Shown here in pieces: positions 5,156-6,010 of a stretch of 6,010 nucleotides of DNA. The notes beneath the pieces were generated by a model. It was not told the origin of the DNA. It worked only from the letters and a program-made list of their open reading frames with translations, and did no database searches. Location: assembly GCA_021779415.1 (NCBI GenBank), contig JAJYAS010000238.1, forward strand, positions 1 through 6,010. Direction: 5' to 3'. Within the stretch, counting starts at the first letter, position 1, and each line of letters begins with the position of its first letter. The position numbers and the translations under genes were made by a program. Origin of the DNA: Bacillota bacterium (GTDB lineage: Bacteria > Bacillota_B > Desulfitobacteriia > Desulfitobacteriales > Desulfitobacteriaceae).

Positions 5156-6010
5156 ATGATGACGGTAAAGAATGTTATTACAAGTGAAGATGTTGTTGCT
5201 CAAACTCTTAAGGGAAAAATAGAAAAGCACGAAGCACAAGTTGGGGTTATTGGTTTAGGATATGTAGGACTCCCCTTAGCTGTTGAAAAGGGAAAAGTCG
5301 GGTTTCCGGTTCTTGGTTTCGATATTAACTCAGCCCGCGTTGACCGTGTGAATGCAGCGGACAATTATATTGGAGATGTCAAAGACGAGGATCTAAAAGA
5401 GCTGGTGCAAAAGGGCCTGCTCGTGGCGACGACGGACTTTTCCCGCTTAACGGAATGTGACGTCGTGATCATTTGTGTTCCCACACCCTTGACAATTACT
5501 CGCGACCCAGATATTTCGTACATTCAGGCTTCAACAGAAGAGATCGTGAAACGCCTTCGCCCTGGACAGATCATCACCTTAGAAAGTACAACGTATCCCG
5601 GAACCACGGAAGAAGTCATTCTTCCTCTCTTGGAGAAAACGGGACTTAAGGTGGGGAAAGACTTCTTTCTCGCCTTCTCTCCGGAACGTGTGGATCCAGG
5701 CAACAAGCGGTTTAGCACGAAAAACACCTCGAAAGTAGTTGGAGGGATGACCCCAATTTGCTTAGAGATTGCCTATACCCTTTATGTTCAAACGATTGCC
5801 AATGTTGTTCCCGTGTCTTCACCGGCAGCGGCAGAATTGACCAAAGTCTTCGAAAACACGTATCGGGCTGTAAATATTGCGATGGTCAACGAATTGATGA
5901 TGCTCTGTGATCGCATGGGGATTGATATCTGGGAAGTGGTTGAAGCTGCCGGCACAAAACCATTTGGCATTCAAACCTTCTACCCAGGACCAGGCGTCGG
6001 TGGTCACTGT
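5156..6010 (+). CDS. UDP-HexNAc 6-dehydrogenase (WbpA/WecC type), 3' end cut off
   Basis: Nucleotide-sugar dehydrogenase that oxidises C6 of a UDP-sugar to the uronic acid in two NAD-dependent steps; 285 residues are visible, of about 430-450 in the family. The NAD-binding motif is VGVIGLGYVGLPLA (Gly33, Gly35, Gly38), with acidic Asp56 ending the second strand. Further motifs are CVPTPL (107-112), TLESTTYPGTTEE (141-153), FSPERVDPGN (174-183), AELTKVFENTYRAVNIA (216-232, Lys220 and Asn224) and KPFGIQTFYPGPGVGGHC (268-285). The last residue in the window, Cys285, is the expected nucleophile. STTYPGTTEE, SPERVDPGN and the FYPGPG-GGHC block point to the N-acetylhexosamine branch (UDP-GlcNAc or UDP-ManNAc) rather than UDP-glucose dehydrogenase. 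That is a family-level inference. The start ATG 5156 is 11 bases after AGGGGG and 16 bases after the previous stop; a second ATG follows at once (5159). Translation is probably coupled to the dehydratase gene. Confidence 0.93.
   Translation, partial: MMTVKNVITSEDVVAQTLKGKIEKHEAQVGVIGLGYVGLPLAVEKGKVGFPVLGFDINSARVDRVNAADNYIGDVKDEDLKELVQKGLLVATTDFSRLTECDVVIICVPTPLTITRDPDISYIQASTEEIVKRLRPGQIITLESTTYPGTTEEVILPLLEKTGLKVGKDFFLAFSPERVDPGNKRFSTKNTSKVVGGMTPICLEIAYTLYVQTIANVVPVSSPAAAELTKVFENTYRAVNIAMVNELMMLCDRMGIDIWEVVEAAGTKPFGIQTFYPGPGVGGHC

Overview
The window looks like a Firmicutes chromosome of the Desulfosporosinus/Desulfitobacterium kind. The grounds are purine-rich Shine-Dalgarno sites, moderate to AT-leaning base composition, intrinsic hairpin-plus-U terminators and the style of the encoded proteins. 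The genus is an impression, not a proof. All supported genes are on the + strand, and I found no tRNA, rRNA, transposase or CRISPR array.

Left part (about 1-2070): two unrecognised, probably extracytoplasmic proteins sit in unusually rich intergenic DNA. The first gene (2-514) is cut off at its 5' end and shows a Pro/Thr linker followed by an unknown domain. After it comes 649 bp without a gene (515-1163). This holds a -10-like box, a nested stem-loop and a perfect 18-bp stem terminator, which together could be a small-RNA gene. It is followed by an intergenic repeat that carries its own tandem duplication. The second gene (1164-1874) encodes a membrane-anchored protein with a low-complexity linker and a possible NTF2-like C-terminal domain, and has its own terminator. 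A second copy of the 33-nt repeat lies just downstream in the same orientation, so the gene is bracketed by direct repeats.

Right part (about 2068-6010): this is the start of a surface polysaccharide locus. It opens with a family 3 membrane acyltransferase, a class that O-acetylates glycans, whose frame is cut by one in-frame TAA after about three quarters of its length. About 140 bp later comes a 620-aa membrane-bound UDP-HexNAc 4,6-dehydratase of the CapD/WbpM/PglF type. Sixteen bases after it starts a UDP-HexNAc 6-dehydrogenase (WbpA/WecC type), which runs off the window exactly at its catalytic cysteine.

The last two genes form an operon that would branch the UDP-GlcNAc pool toward 4-keto-6-deoxy sugars on one side and HexNAc uronic acids on the other, both being building blocks of capsule, exopolysaccharide or glycoprotein glycans. 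The acyltransferase would decorate the finished glycan if it still works. An 8+8 inverted repeat upstream of the dehydratase is the only candidate regulatory site near the operon. The enzymes belong to well-known families. The parts that may be undescribed are the intergenic RNA/repeat structures and the split acyltransferase.
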